Below are positions 1 through 11,579 of a DNA stretch of 64,000 nt, in pieces (positions within the stretch are counted from its first letter, which is position 1; each line of letters begins with the position of its first letter). Under the pieces are notes generated by a model that saw only the letters and a program-made list of their open reading frames with translations, was not told the origin of the DNA and made no database searches. This DNA comes from Stutzerimonas stutzeri (GTDB lineage Bacteria > Pseudomonadota > Gammaproteobacteria > Pseudomonadales > Pseudomonadaceae): contig NC_015740.1 in the NCBI RefSeq assembly GCF_000219605.1, positions 620,001-684,000 on the forward strand, in the 5' to 3' direction. Position numbers and translations under genes: made by a program.

Positions 1-377
1 TGGCCTGGAAGCAGTGGCAGGCGCAGCCCGAAGCGCTGGACGATTCGGCGGCGCCGCGGCCCATCGGCCGGCCGCTGAGCCTGGTCTTGCGTGGCTTCCT
101 GGTCAATGCCAGCAACCCCAAGGCGATCGTCTTCATTCTTGCGGTGCTGCCGCAGTTCCTCGATCCGCAGCGGCCGCTGCTGCTGCAGTACAGCGAGATG
201 GCCGCGACCATGGTGGTGGTCGATCTGGTGGTCATGGCCGGCTACACCGGGCTTGCCGCCAAGGTGCTGCGCCTGCTGCGTACGCCGCGTCAGCAGCGCC
301 TGGTCAACCGCAGCTTTGCCACCATGTTCGCCGGGGCGGCGGCCCTGCTGGCGACCGTTCGGCGTGCCGCGGCATGA
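1..377 (+). CDS. LysE/RhtB-family amino-acid exporter, 5'-truncated by window edge
   Basis: The reading frame is open from base 3 to a TGA at 375-377, so the start lies upstream of the window. The visible C-terminal part carries the family signature NASNPKAIVF followed by LPQFLDP. Two hydrophobic membrane segments follow, separated by a basic stretch (RLLRTPRQQR). RhtB/LysE proteins export amino acids or homoserine-lactone-like compounds across the inner membrane by proton exchange. The substrate cannot be read from this fragment. Its stop codon overlaps an in-frame ATG of the next gene (ATGA at 374-377), which suggests the two are co-transcribed. Confidence 0.8.
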   Translation, partial: AWKQWQAQPEALDDSAAPRPIGRPLSLVLRGFLVNASNPKAIVFILAVLPQFLDPQRPLLLQYSEMAATMVVVDLVVMAGYTGLAAKVLRLLRTPRQQRLVNRSFATMFAGAAALLATVRRAAA

Positions 378-391
378 GCGAGGCGGTTACG

Positions 392-847
392 ATGCGCGTA
401 TGGATCGACGCCGATGCCTGCCCGCGCGCAGCCAAGGATCAGGTGATCAAGTTCGCCCTCAAACGCAAGTTCGAGGTGCTGCTGGTCGCCGGGCAGAGCC
501 AGGTCAAGCCGGCGTTCGCCTGCGTGCGTCTGATTGTCGTGCCGAGCGGGCCGGATGCCGCGGACGACTATCTGGTCGAACATGCCGAGCCCGGTGACCT
601 GGTGATCTGCAGCGACGTGCCACTGGCCGACCGGCTGGTGAAGAAGGGGGTCGCCGCGCTCGACCCGCGCGGGCGCGAGTTCGACGAGCGCAACATGGGC
701 GAGCGCCTGGCGGTGCGCAACCTGTTCACCGATCTGCGGGATCAGGGGCAGGTGGGTGGCGGCCAGGCGGCTTACGGCGAGCGTGACCGTCAGGCGTTCG
801 CCAATGCGCTGGACCGCTTGCTTACGCGGTTGTCACGGTCGCAGTGA
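392..847 (+). CDS. YaiI/YqxD family protein (UPF0178, DUF188)
   Basis: This 151-aa protein has the conserved N-terminus MRVWIDADACPRA and a PIN-like motif ICSDVPLADRLV, both typical of the YaiI/YqxD family. The biochemical role of the family is not established, and a nuclease-like fold has been suggested. Homologues usually begin at the M of MRVWIDADACP. The sequence AGGCGG lies about 6 nt upstream of that ATG, so base 392 is chosen. An upstream in-frame ATG at 374 overlaps the stop of the LysE gene and would add six residues. The gene is convergent with the c-di-GMP protein and their 3' ends overlap (822-847). Confidence 0.85.
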   Translation: MRVWIDADACPRAAKDQVIKFALKRKFEVLLVAGQSQVKPAFACVRLIVVPSGPDAADDYLVEHAEPGDLVICSDVPLADRLVKKGVAALDPRGREFDERNMGERLAVRNLFTDLRDQGQVGGGQAAYGERDRQAFANALDRLLTRLSRSQ

Positions 848-2954
848 GTGGCCGCTCGGCCAGCCAGTCGCGCAGCGCCGCTAACGGCAGCGGCCGGCTG
901 TAGTAGTAACCCTGGATGAAGTCGCAGCCGTTTTCGCGCAGATAATCGAGCTGCACTGCCTCTTCCACCCCTTCGGCCACCACCTTCAGACCCAGCTTGT
1001 GCGCCATGGCGATGATCGCTGCGGTGATGGCGCGGTCGTTGGCCTGCTCGGCAATTTCCCGAACGAACGCACGGTCGACCTTGAGCGTATCGACCGGCAG
1101 CTGACGCAGGTAGGTCAGCGAGGAATAGCCGCTGCCGAAGTCATCGATCGAAACCTTCACGCCCAGCTCGCGCACCGCGTCCAGCGTGCGGATCGCCGCG
1201 CCGAGGCTGTTCATCAGGGCGTTCTCGGTGACTTCCACGGTCAGTCGCGCGGGCTCCAGCCCCGTGCGTTCTAGGATCCGCGCAACCACCGCGGGCATCT
1301 GCGGGTTGGACAGGTTGAGCGCCGAGCAGTTGACCGCCATGCGCAGATCGTGGCCTTCCTCCAGCAGCCCGACCAGGTCGGCGCAGGCGCGGCGCGCCAC
1401 CCAGGTGTCCAGCTCGGCGACGAAGCCATGCTGTTCGGCCAGCCCGACGAAACGCTCCGGACTGATGAACCCCTGCTGCGGATGCTGCCAGCGCACCAGC
1501 GCTTCGAGGCTCACCGGGCGCCCGCTGCGGCCGTCGACGATGGGCTGGTAGTGCACGCTGAGCAGATTCTCGTTCAGCGCTCGGCGCAGGTCCTGCTCCA
1601 GCGACAGGTCCTCCTGGGCGCGCAGTTCCAGTGCCGGATTGAAGCGCAGGCTGCGGTTGCGGCCGCTGGCCTTGCACTGCCCGACGGCCAGGCCGGCGTG
1701 ACGGAACAGGGCGTCGAAGTTGAGGCCGTCCTCGGGGTACTGGCTGATGCCGATGCTGGCTGTCAGGCGCAGTTGGGTGTCGCCCAGGACGAACGGCGGG
1801 CGCAGCTGGTCGAGGATCCGCTCGGCGGTCGCCTGGGCATGCTCCCAGGCGCCCAGGGTGAGCACGCAGAACTCGTCGCCGGAGAAGCGCGCCAGCATGT
1901 CGTGCTGACCGAGCACCGCGCGAATGCGTTGCGCCGCCTGTTGCAGCGCCAGGTCGCCGCTGCGGTGACCGAGGCTGTCGTTGATGCGTTTGAAGTTGTC
2001 CAGGTCCACCACCAGCACCGCCAGTGCCTGGCGCTCCTCGCGTGCGGCCAGCACCTGGGTGACCATCTCGGTGAAAGCGCGGCCGTTGAAAAGGTTGGTC
2101 AGCGGGTCGTAGTGGGTCATGGCGTTGAGCTGGTGCTCGGCCAGATCGAGCGCCTCGCGCTGCTCGCTGAAGCGCTGTTCGGCCCAGCTCGCAGCAATGC
2201 CGGTGACGATCACCAGCAGGGCTACCAAGCCGATCGCCGAGGCGAGTGCGCCCTGGCCGGTGTGGCTGCCGAATGGCGCGGCGTGCTCCACGAGACCGGC
2301 GGGGACAGCCAGGGTCAGCGCGTGCATCCCGGTGTAGTGCATGGAGACGATTGCTGCACCCATCACCAGGCTGCATAGCAGGCGCTGCCAGCGCTGATGG
2401 CGGCTCTGGCTGGTGCGAAAATGAAAGCCCAGTACCAGCGCGGCGATGGAAGCGCCAATGGCAATCAGCACCGAGGCGGCAAAAGCCAGCGGCGCGTAGT
2501 AAAGCGTGGCCAGCGAACGGATCGCGGCCATCCCGGTGTAGTGCATCGCCGCAATGCCGATGCCGGCGGCGGTTCCGGCCAGGGCATACTGCGCCACGCT
2601 CAGGTGATCGCGGCCGAGCACGCGCATCACCACGTAGGACACCGCCACGGCGATCAGTAGCGAAAGGGCGGTGATGCCGTGCTCGTAGCGAATGTCCAGC
2701 GGCGCGCGGAAGGCCAGCATGCCGATGAAATGCATCGACCAGATACCGCCTCCCAGGGCGAAGGCGCCGACCCAGCGCCATAGCTCGCGCCCGCGCGGGC
2801 TGCTGCTGCGGCTGACCCGCTTGGCCAGGGCCAGGGCGGTGAAGGCCGCGGCGCTGGCGATCAGATAGGAGAGCACGACCAGCATCGGGTCATGGCTATG
2901 CCCGAGCAGGACAACCTGGTCGGCGGGCAGGTCGGAAAACTGCAGTCTGGACAC
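822..2954 (-). CDS. MHYT-GGDEF-EAL membrane c-di-GMP signalling protein (MucR/NbdA-like)
   Basis: This 710-aa protein starts at GTG. The N-terminal half is a seven-helix MHYT sensor with motifs MHFIGM (residues 74-79), MHYTGM (137-142) and MHYTGM (205-210), a domain proposed to bind copper and sense diatomic gases. A GGDEF domain follows (about 280-440). Its signature reads SGDEF and the position of the RxxD inhibitory site reads GQHD. The C-terminal EAL domain (about 450-700) keeps EAL, the DDFG motif and the downstream AEGVE, so phosphodiesterase activity is likely. Known relatives are P. aeruginosa MucR and NbdA. Which of the two is closer cannot be decided here. Confidence 0.9.
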   Translation of the reverse strand: MSRLQFSDLPADQVVLLGHSHDPMLVVLSYLIASAAAFTALALAKRVSRSSSPRGRELWRWVGAFALGGGIWSMHFIGMLAFRAPLDIRYEHGITALSLLIAVAVSYVVMRVLGRDHLSVAQYALAGTAAGIGIAAMHYTGMAAIRSLATLYYAPLAFAASVLIAIGASIAALVLGFHFRTSQSRHQRWQRLLCSLVMGAAIVSMHYTGMHALTLAVPAGLVEHAAPFGSHTGQGALASAIGLVALLVIVTGIAASWAEQRFSEQREALDLAEHQLNAMTHYDPLTNLFNGRAFTEMVTQVLAAREERQALAVLVVDLDNFKRINDSLGHRSGDLALQQAAQRIRAVLGQHDMLARFSGDEFCVLTLGAWEHAQATAERILDQLRPPFVLGDTQLRLTASIGISQYPEDGLNFDALFRHAGLAVGQCKASGRNRSLRFNPALELRAQEDLSLEQDLRRALNENLLSVHYQPIVDGRSGRPVSLEALVRWQHPQQGFISPERFVGLAEQHGFVAELDTWVARRACADLVGLLEEGHDLRMAVNCSALNLSNPQMPAVVARILERTGLEPARLTVEVTENALMNSLGAAIRTLDAVRELGVKVSIDDFGSGYSSLTYLRQLPVDTLKVDRAFVREIAEQANDRAITAAIIAMAHKLGLKVVAEGVEEAVQLDYLRENGCDFIQGYYYSRPLPLAALRDWLAERPLTATVTTA

Positions 2955-3065
2955 GCGGCGGCACTCGAACTGTCGGGCGTCCTGCCTCGTGGAGATGATG
3001 GCTCATGGCCATGTTCGGCAGAGTGTACGAGAGCGCACCCCGGCCGCCAATCTCCTATCGGCCGT

Positions 3066-3533
3066 TCAGCCGCAAAGATAAGTCCCGGTGCCCACCGCGA
3101 TCAGCGTGTCCGATTCGTTGTGCAGCTCCGAACGCACCACCGCGACCTTGTTGCCCGAGCGCAGCAGGGTCGCGCTGGCAGTGAAGCGCGTACCGCGGCC
3201 GGGGCGCAGATAGTCGATGCGCAGGTCGATGGTGCCGAGGCGGGACAGGCGGGCGGCGCGTTCCTGCATGGTCAGGTGACGATGCTTGTCGAAGGCGCCC
3301 AGCATCGCCATGGCGCCACCGGCGACGTCGAGCAACGAGGCGATCACGCCGCCGTGGAGGATGCCATGGACGAAGTTGCCGACCAGCTCGGGCTTCATTG
3401 GCAGGTGCATCACCACCCGCGACGTGGATATCTCATCGAGCTCGATGCCCAGGGCCTGGTTGAAGGGGATGCGCTCGAACATCTGGCGTACCGCCTGGGC
3501 CTGCTCGGCGAGCAGCGCATCGTCATGGTTCAT
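3066..3533 (-). CDS. PaaI-type hotdog-fold thioesterase
   Basis: This 155-aa protein has the hotdog thioesterase signature ILHGGVIASLLDVAGG, containing the HGG turn and a conserved Asp typical of PaaI/DUF4442-like acyl-CoA thioesterases. It probably hydrolyses a CoA thioester, but the substrate is unknown. Two ATGs are available, at 3542 and 3533. The sequence AGGA sits 9 nt before the ATG at 3533 and abuts the one at 3542, so 3533 is used. It lies between elbB and the MHYT protein on the same strand. A strong terminator after elbB (3633-3659) separates it from elbB transcription. Confidence 0.85.
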   Translation of the reverse strand: MNHDDALLAEQAQAVRQMFERIPFNQALGIELDEISTSRVVMHLPMKPELVGNFVHGILHGGVIASLLDVAGGAMAMLGAFDKHRHLTMQERAARLSRLGTIDLRIDYLRPGRGTRFTASATLLRSGNKVAVVRSELHNESDTLIAVGTGTYLCG

Positions 3534-3632
3534 GGTCGGCATTCCTGAAAAGGGTCGGACCAAACTGCCCGAGGTCGTCCGGGCTGAACAGGTCGACGGC
3601 AAGAGCACCCGCGGCTTTGGCGACTTTCGCGC

Positions 3633-3659
3633 AAAAAAATCCCGGGTTGCCCCGGGATT
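3633..3659 (-). terminator. Rho-independent terminator after elbB
   Basis: A 9-bp perfect stem (AATCCCGGG / CCCGGGATT, loop ttgc) is followed on the minus strand by a run of seven T. It lies 18 nt past the elbB stop codon. Confidence 0.9.
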
Positions 3660-3676
3660 ACGGTCTGTTCGAAGAC

Positions 3677-4342
3677 TCAGTCCTCGGTGGTCATCTCCAG
3701 CACTCGGTCGACCAGCTTGTAGATGCCGGACGCCGCTTCACTGATGGACTGCGCCAGCATGTAGGCCGGAGTAGTGACCAGGCGGTGCTGCTTGTCCACC
3801 ACGATGTCGCTGACCTCGCAGGCCTGGTGGCTGGCTCCCATCTGGCCGACCGCCTTGGCGGCGTCGGCGTCGTCGCTGCCGAGGGTGCAGATCACGCCAG
3901 CGCCGAAGATCTCCGCGGCCATGGTTGGCGCGATGCACATCATGCCGACCGGCTTGCGCGCCTCGGCGAAGGCCTTGACCAGCGCCACCACGTCCGGCAG
4001 GGCCTTGCTGTTCGCACCTTCGGTGGCGAAGGTGGAGAGGTTCTTCGCGGCACCGAAGCCGCCAGGCATGATCAGCGCGTCGAAATCCTCGGCGCGTGCC
4101 TCGCGCAGATCCTTGATTTCGCCACGGGCCAGGCGTGCCGATTCGGTCAGTACGTTGCGCGATTCCGGCATTTCCTCGCCGGTCAGGTGGTTGATCACGT
4201 GCATCTGCGCAATGTTCGGTGCGAAGCACTGTACCTTGACGCCGCGCTGGTCCAGGCGCAGCAGGGTGATGACGCTCTCATAGATCTCCGAGCCGTCGTA
4301 GACGCCACAGCCGGATAGGATCACGGCGACTTTCTTGTTCAT
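3677..4342 (-). CDS. elbB: ElbB-type glyoxalase, DJ-1/PfpI superfamily
   Basis: This 221-aa protein opens with MNKKVAVILSGCGVYDG and contains IMPGGFGAAKNL and MMCIAPTMAA, with the nucleophilic-elbow Cys of the DJ-1/PfpI fold. ElbB (formerly linked to isoprenoid biosynthesis) is a glyoxalase-III-like enzyme that can convert glyoxal to glycolate. Its physiological substrate is uncertain. The ATG at 4342 has AGGAG 8 nt upstream. Length and start match the family (about 217 aa). A dedicated terminator follows. The gene is divergent from hemB across about 300 nt. Confidence 0.9.
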   Translation of the reverse strand: MNKKVAVILSGCGVYDGSEIYESVITLLRLDQRGVKVQCFAPNIAQMHVINHLTGEEMPESRNVLTESARLARGEIKDLREARAEDFDALIMPGGFGAAKNLSTFATEGANSKALPDVVALVKAFAEARKPVGMMCIAPTMAAEIFGAGVICTLGSDDADAAKAVGQMGASHQACEVSDIVVDKQHRLVTTPAYMLAQSISEAASGIYKLVDRVLEMTTED

Positions 4343-5659
<1,317 letters not shown>

Positions 5660-5679
5660 GCCCTTTTCGAGGCAAAGCG

Positions 5680-7896
5680 ATGATCAACCAGGGACTCAGC
5701 GAAAAGGATCTGCAGGACGCCGTCGTCAGCGAGGCGCTGGAGGTGGTCGAGCCGGAAGCGGTAGCGGTGCCTTCCGCGCCGCCGGAAGTCGTCGAGGAGG
5801 CGCCGGTCGCACCGGTGACCAATCTGGATGACAGCGCGCTGTACATCCACCGCGAGCTTTCCCAGCTGCAGTTCAATATCCGCGTGCTGGAGCAGGCGCT
5901 GGACGAGTCCTATCCGCTGCTGGAACGGCTGAAGTTCCTGTTGATCTTCTCCAGCAACCTCGACGAGTTCTTCGAGATTCGCGTGGCCGGGTTGAAGAAG
6001 CGCGTCACCTTCGCCCGCGAGCAGGCCGGCGCCGATGGTCTGCAGCCGCATCAGGCGCTGGCGCGCATTTCCGAGCTGGTGCATGAACAGGTCGACCGCC
6101 AGTACGCGATCCTCAACGACGTGCTGTTGCCGGCGCTTGCCGAACATCAGATCCGCTTCATCCGCCGCCGGCACTGGACGGCCAAGCTCAAGACCTGGGT
6201 GCGTCGCTATTTCCGCGACGAGATCGCACCGATCGTCACGCCCATCGGGCTTGACCCGACCCATCCGTTCCCGCTGCTGGTGAACAAGAGTCTGAACTTC
6301 ATCGTCGAGCTGGAGGGCGTCGATGCGTTCGGTCGCGATTCCGGTCTGGCGATCATCCCGGCGCCACGGCTGCTGCCGCGGGTGATTCGCGTGCCGGAGT
6401 CGGTCGGTGGTCCAGGCGACAATTTCGTCTTCCTCTCATCGATGATCCATGCCCACGCCGACGACCTGTTCCATGGCATGCGGGTCAAGGGCTGCTACCA
6501 GTTCCGCCTCACCCGTAACGCCGACCTCTCGGTGGACACCGAGGACGTCGAGGACCTGGCCCGCGCGCTGCGTGGCGAGCTGATCTCGCGGCGTTACGGC
6601 GATGCCGTGCGTCTCGAGGTGGCCGATACCTGTCCGCAACACCTGGCGGACTTCCTGCTCAAGCAATTCAGCCTCGGCGAGAGCGAGATGTACCGGGTCA
6701 ACGGCCCGGTCAACCTGACCCGGCTGTTCAGCATCACCGGCCTGGACAGCCACCCGGAGCTGCAATACAGCCCGTTCACCCCGTCGATTCCGAAGCTCCT
6801 GCAGAACAGCGACAAGATCTTCAGCGTGATCAACAAGCAGGACATCCTGCTGCTGCACCCGTTCGAGTCGTTCACGCCGGTGGTCGACCTGCTGCGCGAG
6901 GCGGCCAAGGACCCCTGCGTGCTGGCGATCAAGCAGACGCTGTACCGCTCCGGCGCCAACTCCGAGATCGTCGACGCGCTGGTGGATGCGGCGCGCAGCG
7001 GCAAGGAGGTCACTGCGGTGATCGAACTGCGCGCCCGCTTCGACGAGGAATCCAACCTGCAGCTGGCCAGCCGCCTGCAGCAGGCCGGCGCGGTGGTGAT
7101 TTACGGCGTGGTCGGCTACAAGACCCACGCCAAGATGATGCTGATCCTGCGTCGCGAGAACGGCGAGCTCTGCCGCTACGCGCACCTGGGCACCGGCAAC
7201 TACCACGCGGCCAACGCGCGGCTGTACACCGACTACAGCCTGCTGACTTCGGACGACGCGCTCTGCGAGGACGTCTCCAAGCTGTTCAGCCAGCTGATCG
7301 GCATGGGCAAGACCATGCGCATGAAGAAGCTGCTGCACGCGCCCTTCACGCTGAAGAAGACGCTGCTCGACCTGATCACCCAGGAGACCCAGCATGCGGC
7401 CGAGGGCCGGCCGGCGCACATCATCCTGAAGATCAACGCACTGACCGATCCGAAGATGATCAAGGCGCTGTACAAGGCCAGCCAGACCGGCGTGCGTGTG
7501 GACCTCATCGTGCGCGGCATGTGCTGCCTGCGCCCTGGCATCGCCGGGGTCTCGCACAACATTCATGTGCGCTCGATCATCGGACGCTTCCTCGAGCACA
7601 GCCGGGTGTTCTACTTCCAGAACGATGGCGACGAGAAACTCTATCTCTCCAGTGCGGACTGGATGGAGCGCAATCTCGATCGGCGGGTGGAAACCTGCTT
7701 CCCGGTCGAGGGCAAGAAGCTGGTGACGCGGGTGAAGAAAGAGCTGGAGGGCTTCCTCAGCGACAACACCCAGAGCTGGATCCTGCAGCCTGACGGCAGC
7801 TACGTGCGCAACAGCCCGACCGGCAACCAGAACGCGCGCAACGTGCAGAGCACCTTGCTCGAGCGTCTCACCGGACCGCAGGTCGGGACGCGTTGA
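5680..7896 (+). CDS. ppk: Polyphosphate kinase 1
   Basis: PPK1 reversibly polymerises the gamma-phosphate of ATP into inorganic polyphosphate. The 738-aa protein shows the N-terminal domain motif [14 protein letters not shown] and the two catalytic phospholipase-D-like histidine regions, around H483 (YKTHAKMM) and H640 (FLEHSR). Between them is the conserved [17 protein letters not shown]. The ATG at 5680 has GAGG 8 nt upstream. An alternative GTG at 5656 overlaps the hemB stop and would add eight residues. The gene is convergent with ppx, which degrades the same polymer. The two share a terminator at 7926-7951. Confidence 0.97.
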   Translation: MINQGLSEKDLQDAVVSEALEVVEPEAVAVPSAPPEVVEEAPVAPVTNLDDSALYIHRELSQLQFNIRVLEQALDESYPLLERLKFLLIFSSNLDEFFEIRVAGLKKRVTFAREQAGADGLQPHQALARISELVHEQVDRQYAILNDVLLPALAEHQIRFIRRRHWTAKLKTWVRRYFRDEIAPIVTPIGLDPTHPFPLLVNKSLNFIVELEGVDAFGRDSGLAIIPAPRLLPRVIRVPESVGGPGDNFVFLSSMIHAHADDLFHGMRVKGCYQFRLTRNADLSVDTEDVEDLARALRGELISRRYGDAVRLEVADTCPQHLADFLLKQFSLGESEMYRVNGPVNLTRLFSITGLDSHPELQYSPFTPSIPKLLQNSDKIFSVINKQDILLLHPFESFTPVVDLLREAAKDPCVLAIKQTLYRSGANSEIVDALVDAARSGKEVTAVIELRARFDEESNLQLASRLQQAGAVVIYGVVGYKTHAKMMLILRRENGELCRYAHLGTGNYHAANARLYTDYSLLTSDDALCEDVSKLFSQLIGMGKTMRMKKLLHAPFTLKKTLLDLITQETQHAAEGRPAHIILKINALTDPKMIKALYKASQTGVRVDLIVRGMCCLRPGIAGVSHNIHVRSIIGRFLEHSRVFYFQNDGDEKLYLSSADWMERNLDRRVETCFPVEGKKLVTRVKKELEGFLSDNTQSWILQPDGSYVRNSPTGNQNARNVQSTLLERLTGPQVGTR

Positions 7897-7925
7897 GTCC
7901 CGACTGGCTGCCGGTTAGCTGAATG

Positions 7926-7951
7926 AACAAGGGCCCCTGCGGGCCCTTGTT
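7926..7951. terminator. Bidirectional terminator between ppk and ppx
   Basis: A perfect 11-bp stem (AACAAGGGCCC / GGGCCCTTGTT) with a four-base loop sits exactly between the 3' ends of convergent ppk and ppx. It reads as a terminator on both strands, with short T-rich tails. Confidence 0.85.
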
Positions 7952-9454
7952 TCATTTCATGCGCAGGTCGTAGCCCACGCGCGCGAGCCAGGCGGCTTCG
8001 GCCTCGAAGTCGGCGCGGGTCAGCGGGTTGGCGTTCAGCCAGTCGGTCGGGAAGATCAGTTCCAGGCTGCGTTCGTCGGCCTTCAGTTGCACGTCGGAGA
8101 CGGCATTGGCGCCGCGGATGTGGTGGAACAGGATCGCGAAGCGCAACAGGATGCACAGACGAACCAGGGCGTCGGCGTCGGCCCCGGTTTCACCGAACTT
8201 GTCCTGCGGAATATTGCGCCGATGGCCGCGCACCAGCAGTGCCAGCATGAGCTGGTCCTGCCGCGAGAAGCCGGGCAGGTCGGAGTGCTCGATCAGATAG
8301 GCGCCGTGCTTGTGGTAGTGATAGTGGGCGATGTCCAGACCCACTTCATGCACGCGCGCGGCCCAGGCGAGCAGCTCGCGGTGCCAGTCCTGATCCAGGT
8401 TCCAGGCTTCGGCCACCTGGTCGAAGGCCTCCAGCGCCTTGGCCTCGACCCGTGCGGCCTGCTCCATGTCGACGTGGTAGCGCTCCATGAGAAAGCTCAG
8501 CGAGCGGTCGCGGATGTCCTCGTCGTGATGGCGGCCCAGCAGGTCGTAGAGCACGCCTTCTCGCAGCGCGCCTTCGGAGTGGGTCATGCTGCTGATCTCG
8601 AGGGCATCGAAGATCGCCTCCAGAATCGCCAGACCCGCCGGAAACACCCCGCGGCGATCCGGCTTGATGCCGTCGATATCGATCTTTTCCACATCGCCGA
8701 GCTTGAACAGCTTGCGCTTGAGCCAGCCGATACCGTCGGCGTTGACCTCACCGTTGCCGAAACCACCGCTCTTGATCGCCAGCCCGACGGCGCGAATGGT
8801 GCCGGACGCGCCGATGGATTCCTGCCAGCCAAGCCGGCGCAGGCCGTGTTCGATACCCATCAATTCGACGCGTGCCGCCGTGTAGGCCTGAGCGTAGCGC
8901 GCCGGGGTGATCTTGCCGTCGCGAAAGAAGCGCTGGGTATAGCTCACGCAGCCCATCTGCAGGCTTTCACGCAGCTGCGACTCGAAGCCTTCGCCGATGA
9001 TGAACTCGGTGCTGCCGCCGCCGATGTCGGCGACCAGGCGCCGGCCCTGACTGGCCGGAACGGTATGCGACACGCCGAGGTAGATCAGGCGCGCCTCTTC
9101 GCGGCCGGAAATGACTTCCACCTGATGGTTGATGATCTCTTCGGCGCGGCGAATGAAGGTGGCGCGGTTGCGCGCCTCGCGCAGGGCATTGGTACCGACG
9201 ATGCGTACCGCGCCCTGGGGCAGGTGGTTGACCATCTGCGCGAAGCGCCGCAGGCAGTCCAGGCCACGCTGCATGGCGGCCTCGTCGAGCAGGCGGTTCT
9301 CGTCGATGCCGGCAGCCAGCTGCACCTTTTCGCCGAGTCGTTCGAGGATGCGCATTTCACCGTTGCTGGTGCGCGCGAGCACCATGTGAAAACTGTTCGA
9401 GCCCAGATCCAGGGCGGCGATCATGGGAAAGGATTCAGCGGTGTTCTGGCGCAT
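7952..9454 (-). CDS. ppx: Exopolyphosphatase
   Basis: PPX removes terminal phosphates from polyphosphate. The 500-aa protein belongs to the PPX/GppA ASKHA family. It has the N-terminal phosphate-binding motif [11 protein letters not shown] and a second motif [14 protein letters not shown] near residue 140. A C-terminal HD-like helical domain includes the segment [20 protein letters not shown]. The start ATG at 9454 gives the length expected for the family. A TTG six codons upstream and an ATG at the MIAALDLG position are alternatives, and none has a strong Shine-Dalgarno sequence. It faces ppk across a shared terminator. Confidence 0.96.
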   Translation of the reverse strand: MRQNTAESFPMIAALDLGSNSFHMVLARTSNGEMRILERLGEKVQLAAGIDENRLLDEAAMQRGLDCLRRFAQMVNHLPQGAVRIVGTNALREARNRATFIRRAEEIINHQVEVISGREEARLIYLGVSHTVPASQGRRLVADIGGGSTEFIIGEGFESQLRESLQMGCVSYTQRFFRDGKITPARYAQAYTAARVELMGIEHGLRRLGWQESIGASGTIRAVGLAIKSGGFGNGEVNADGIGWLKRKLFKLGDVEKIDIDGIKPDRRGVFPAGLAILEAIFDALEISSMTHSEGALREGVLYDLLGRHHDEDIRDRSLSFLMERYHVDMEQAARVEAKALEAFDQVAEAWNLDQDWHRELLAWAARVHEVGLDIAHYHYHKHGAYLIEHSDLPGFSRQDQLMLALLVRGHRRNIPQDKFGETGADADALVRLCILLRFAILFHHIRGANAVSDVQLKADERSLELIFPTDWLNANPLTRADFEAEAAWLARVGYDLRMK

Positions 9455-9574
9455 TGGGCGGTCTCGATGCAAAACCCCGACATCCTGACACGATCGACCC
9501 CATCCGCCAACGCAGTCATCGCCGCAGCGGCCTGCTCCGGACGGGCGCTCGTCGGCCGCCGACCGGTCTGCAGC

Positions 9575-9603
9575 TTTCGGTCCGCACGCAGTAGGGCTAT
9601 GAT
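9575..9603 (+). promoter_or_regulatory. Candidate promoter of trxA
   Basis: TATGAT at 9598-9603 lies 17 bp after a poor -35 (TTTCGG, 9575-9580) and 34 nt before the trxA start codon. The -10 is good and the -35 weak. Confidence 0.4.
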
Positions 9604-9637
9604 GGCGACCTTTCCGTTCCGACCCTGGAGAAAATCC

Positions 9638-9964
9638 ATGAGCGACTACATCAACAATGTCAGCGACAGCAGCTTCGAGCAGGACGTCCTCCAGGCCGAC
9701 GGTCCCGTGCTGGTCGACTACTGGGCTGAGTGGTGTGGCCCCTGCAAGATGATCGCGCCGGTACTCGACGAGATCGCCAAGGACTATGAGGGCCGTCTGA
9801 AGGTCTGCAAGCTGAACATCGACGAGAACCAGGAAACCCCGCCGAAGTACGGCGTGCGCGGTATCCCGACCCTGATGCTGTTCAAGAACGGCAACGTCGA
9901 AGCGACCAAGGTCGGTGCGCTGTCCAAATCGCAGCTGGCCGCCTTCCTCGACAGCAACATCTGA
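9638..9964 (+). CDS. trxA: Thioredoxin 1
   Basis: TrxA is the general cytoplasmic protein-disulfide reductase, recharged by TrxB. The 108-aa protein has the active site WCGPC (C33, C36), the buried Asp in LVDYWAEW and the cis-proline loop RGIPTLMLF. The ATG has GGAG 8 nt upstream. The gene is monocistronic by layout: divergent from ppx and followed by its own terminator before rho. A second, zinc-binding thioredoxin (trxC) lies at 42563-43000. Confidence 0.97.
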   Translation: MSDYINNVSDSSFEQDVLQADGPVLVDYWAEWCGPCKMIAPVLDEIAKDYEGRLKVCKLNIDENQETPPKYGVRGIPTLMLFKNGNVEATKVGALSKSQLAAFLDSNI

Positions 9965-9984
9965 GTACGACGAAGATCGCCTCC

Positions 9985-10014
9985 AAAGCCCTCGCAGATG
10001 CGGGGGCTTTTTTC
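9985..10014 (+). terminator. Terminator after trxA
   Basis: An imperfect 11-bp stem (AAAGCCCTCGC / GCGGGGGCTTT, one T-G pair) is followed by a T run. It begins 21 nt past the trxA stop. Confidence 0.88.
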
Positions 10015-10197
10015 ATCTGCAGGGTGGACGCTTCGCCTGCACGGTGCTAAATTCGGCCACGCGACGCTTTCTTCCGTCGCCCTCTGCATGCCGTCGCCGA
10101 CGCACTTCAGCCTCATAAAGCACAACGAACCTCGTTCGTCTCCTGCTGCGCGGCTTCTCAAGCTAATCGCTTTCTACATCCTTCCTGATCTCTTTCT
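10015..10197 (+). promoter_or_regulatory. rho leader: pyrimidine-rich, no Shine-Dalgarno
   Basis: This 183-nt leader precedes rho. The last 57 nt contain 42 pyrimidines (22 T, 20 C) and only 8 G. The final 27 nt contain one G. No purine-rich ribosome-binding site stands before the rho ATG. The composition resembles a Rho utilisation site and would suit autogenous control of rho. That function is inferred. Confidence 0.45.
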
Positions 10198-11457
<1,260 letters not shown>

Positions 11458-11476
11458 GCGATTCGTTGTTGCCAAC

Positions 11477-11503
11477 AAGGCCGGGGAAACCCGGCCTTTG
11501 TCT
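11477..11503 (+). terminator. Terminator after rho
   Basis: A perfect 9-bp stem (AAGGCCGGG / CCCGGCCTT) with a GAAA tetraloop is followed by a short, interrupted T-rich tail, 19 nt after the rho stop. Confidence 0.82.
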
Positions 11504-11514
11504 GTCTGCAGGTT

Positions 11515-11542
11515 TTGGAAAACCCGGCGCTGGCGCTAAACT
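11515..11542 (+). promoter_or_regulatory. Candidate promoter of ubiD
   Basis: TTGGAA (11515-11520) and TAAACT (11537-11542) are separated by 16 bp and lie about 38 nt before the ubiD ATG, downstream of the rho terminator. Confidence 0.45.
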
Positions 11543-11579
11543 CTGCGCCCCGACCTGCCGGCCCATGCGAGGCTCAAGC

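Noticed and set aside
1141..2781. 546-residue minus-strand frame inside the MHYT-GGDEF-EAL gene
   Set aside because: It is an alternative-frame shadow rich in Arg/Pro/Gly, with the true protein supported by MHYT and EAL motifs.
8087..9637. Long open frame on the plus strand running across ppx into trxA
   Set aside because: The part before trxA is antisense to ppx. Only the last 108 codons, starting at the ATG with a proper ribosome-binding site, are a real gene.
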